Shown in pieces: positions 63,542 to 64,000 of a stretch of DNA of 64,000 nt (position 1 is the first letter of the stretch; the number at the start of each line of letters is the position of its first letter). A program made the position numbers and the translations under genes. Source of the DNA: Cypionkella psychrotolerans (GTDB lineage: Bacteria; Pseudomonadota; Alphaproteobacteria; Rhodobacterales; Rhodobacteraceae); contig NZ_LGIC01000037.1 of the NCBI RefSeq assembly GCF_001294535.1, forward strand, positions 1 through 64,000, given 5' to 3'. The notes beneath the pieces are model-generated. The model ran no database searches and was not told the origin of the DNA. It saw only the letters and a program-made list of their open reading frames with translations.

Positions 63542-64000
63542 TCTGACGCTTTTGCTGCAACAAAGTCTGCAAAGCCCGCGCAGCGCCGCCCGCCGCTTGC
63601 TGGATTGGCAGTTTCCGGCATCGACGGCCGTTCTGGCGATTGCGCTGATGGCAGTGATTTCGGCGGGTCTAACTGGGGTTTCCATGTTGGTGGCACCCGA
63701 GCAGATCGATCCTAATATTTTGAAGATGTTCCAAAATCCGCTGCAAGTGGCCGTTCTGCAAGGCCTTGTGATGGTGGTAATGGCGATGCTGGTGCAGGGT
63801 GTCGGGCGGCTGTTCGGGGGCAGGGGCCGCTTGACCGATGCGCTGGTGTTGATCGCTTGGACCGAGGCTTTGCTGAGCCTGTTGCAACTGGGGCAGATCG
63901 TGCTGCTGGTGCTGTCGCCATCTTTGGCCGCCGCTTTGGGCCTGTTCGGATTGGTGTTGTTTCTCTGGGTGTTGGCGAGTTTTATCGCCGAGTTGCACGG
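63531..64000 (+). CDS. Second Yip1-family-like membrane protein (3' end beyond window)
   Basis: An ATG at 63531, preceded by GTGGAG, opens a frame that stays open to the window edge: MQADLTLLLQQSLQSPRSAA, then hydrophobic helices (TAVLAIALMAVISAGLTG; VLQGLVMVVMAMLVQGVG; LLQLGQIVLLVL). The overlap with the previous Yip1-like gene and the similar length and layout suggest a paralogous pair. At least 156 residues are encoded in the window. Confidence 0.75.
   Translation, partial: MQADLTLLLQQSLQSPRSAARRLLDWQFPASTAVLAIALMAVISAGLTGVSMLVAPEQIDPNILKMFQNPLQVAVLQGLVMVVMAMLVQGVGRLFGGRGRLTDALVLIAWTEALLSLLQLGQIVLLVLSPSLAAALGLFGLVLFLWVLASFIAELH

Overview
The window is a stretch of GC-rich alphaproteobacterial chromosome, almost certainly from the Rhodobacteraceae/Paracoccaceae (Rhodobacterales). 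The evidence is the gene content and order (zwf-pgl-pgi; yceD-rpmF-plsX-fabH-ihfA-merR; iscR-cysteine desulfurase-sufBCD followed by two Yip1-like genes; cckA next to recA), the long two-domain dCTP deaminase, a GTTC-N7-GTTC SOS box at recA, a CtrA site at cckA, and an IscR without the enteric cysteine ligands. No rRNA, CRISPR array, prophage or gene-transfer-agent cluster is visible.

Layout. 1-1.7 kb: a nest of mobile debris. The right end of an IS21-family element sits inside the orfA of an IS3-family element, which itself interrupts an unrecognised gene. 1.8-7.5 kb: MgtC-like protein, then zwf-pgl-pgi (upper Entner-Doudoroff/oxidative pentose phosphate route) behind a palindrome of LacI-family type, then RidA and a lipoprotein. 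7.7-15.8 kb: tRNA-Gly(CCC), a secreted VWA protein, a fasciclin protein with its SigK-like sigma factor and RskA-like anti-sigma factor, a ferredoxin-ASKHA corrinoid-activator-like protein, a cupin, dCTP deaminase and tRNA-Pro(GGG). 15.9-20.1 kb: the fatty-acid/phospholipid block merR-ihfA-fabH-plsX-rpmF-yceD. 20.3-27 kb: BamE, a Tat-exported phosphatase, OlsB-like acyltransferase, an ABC-F ATPase, a TPM-domain protein and an aromatic amino acid decarboxylase. 27.2-31 kb: coupled cysS-cimA-squalene/phytoene-synthase-like genes. 31-42.4 kb: GNAT, MFS, AlkA, an esterase, lacI-glk, lysR/phyH, a TDT transporter, an amidotransferase, guaB and exoD. 42.5-50.4 kb: RNA m5C methyltransferase, cckA, recA, alaS, DUF1330. 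50.5-57.7 kb: class II amidotransferase, a lower-GC glycosyltransferase, typA, a YitT-type membrane protein, icd, HD phosphohydrolase and hydrolase. 57.9-64 kb: the Fe-S assembly operon iscR-csd-sufB-sufC-sufD-yip1-yip1, running off the window.

Functional threads. Glucose entry and oxidation (glk, zwf, pgl, pgi) are split over two loci that may share a LacI-type regulator. Cell-cycle and DNA-damage control meet at cckA-recA, with a textbook CtrA site and a textbook SOS box. Iron supply is read at the suf operon by a probable Irr box plus an atypical IscR. I found no clearly new multi-gene system. The most useful leads are the regulatory sites, the SigK-RskA-fasciclin cassette, the mosaic 3' end of cysS together with other low-GC islands inside housekeeping genes, a 45-bp intergenic motif present twice, and a possible Met-rich small ORF upstream of the decarboxylase.
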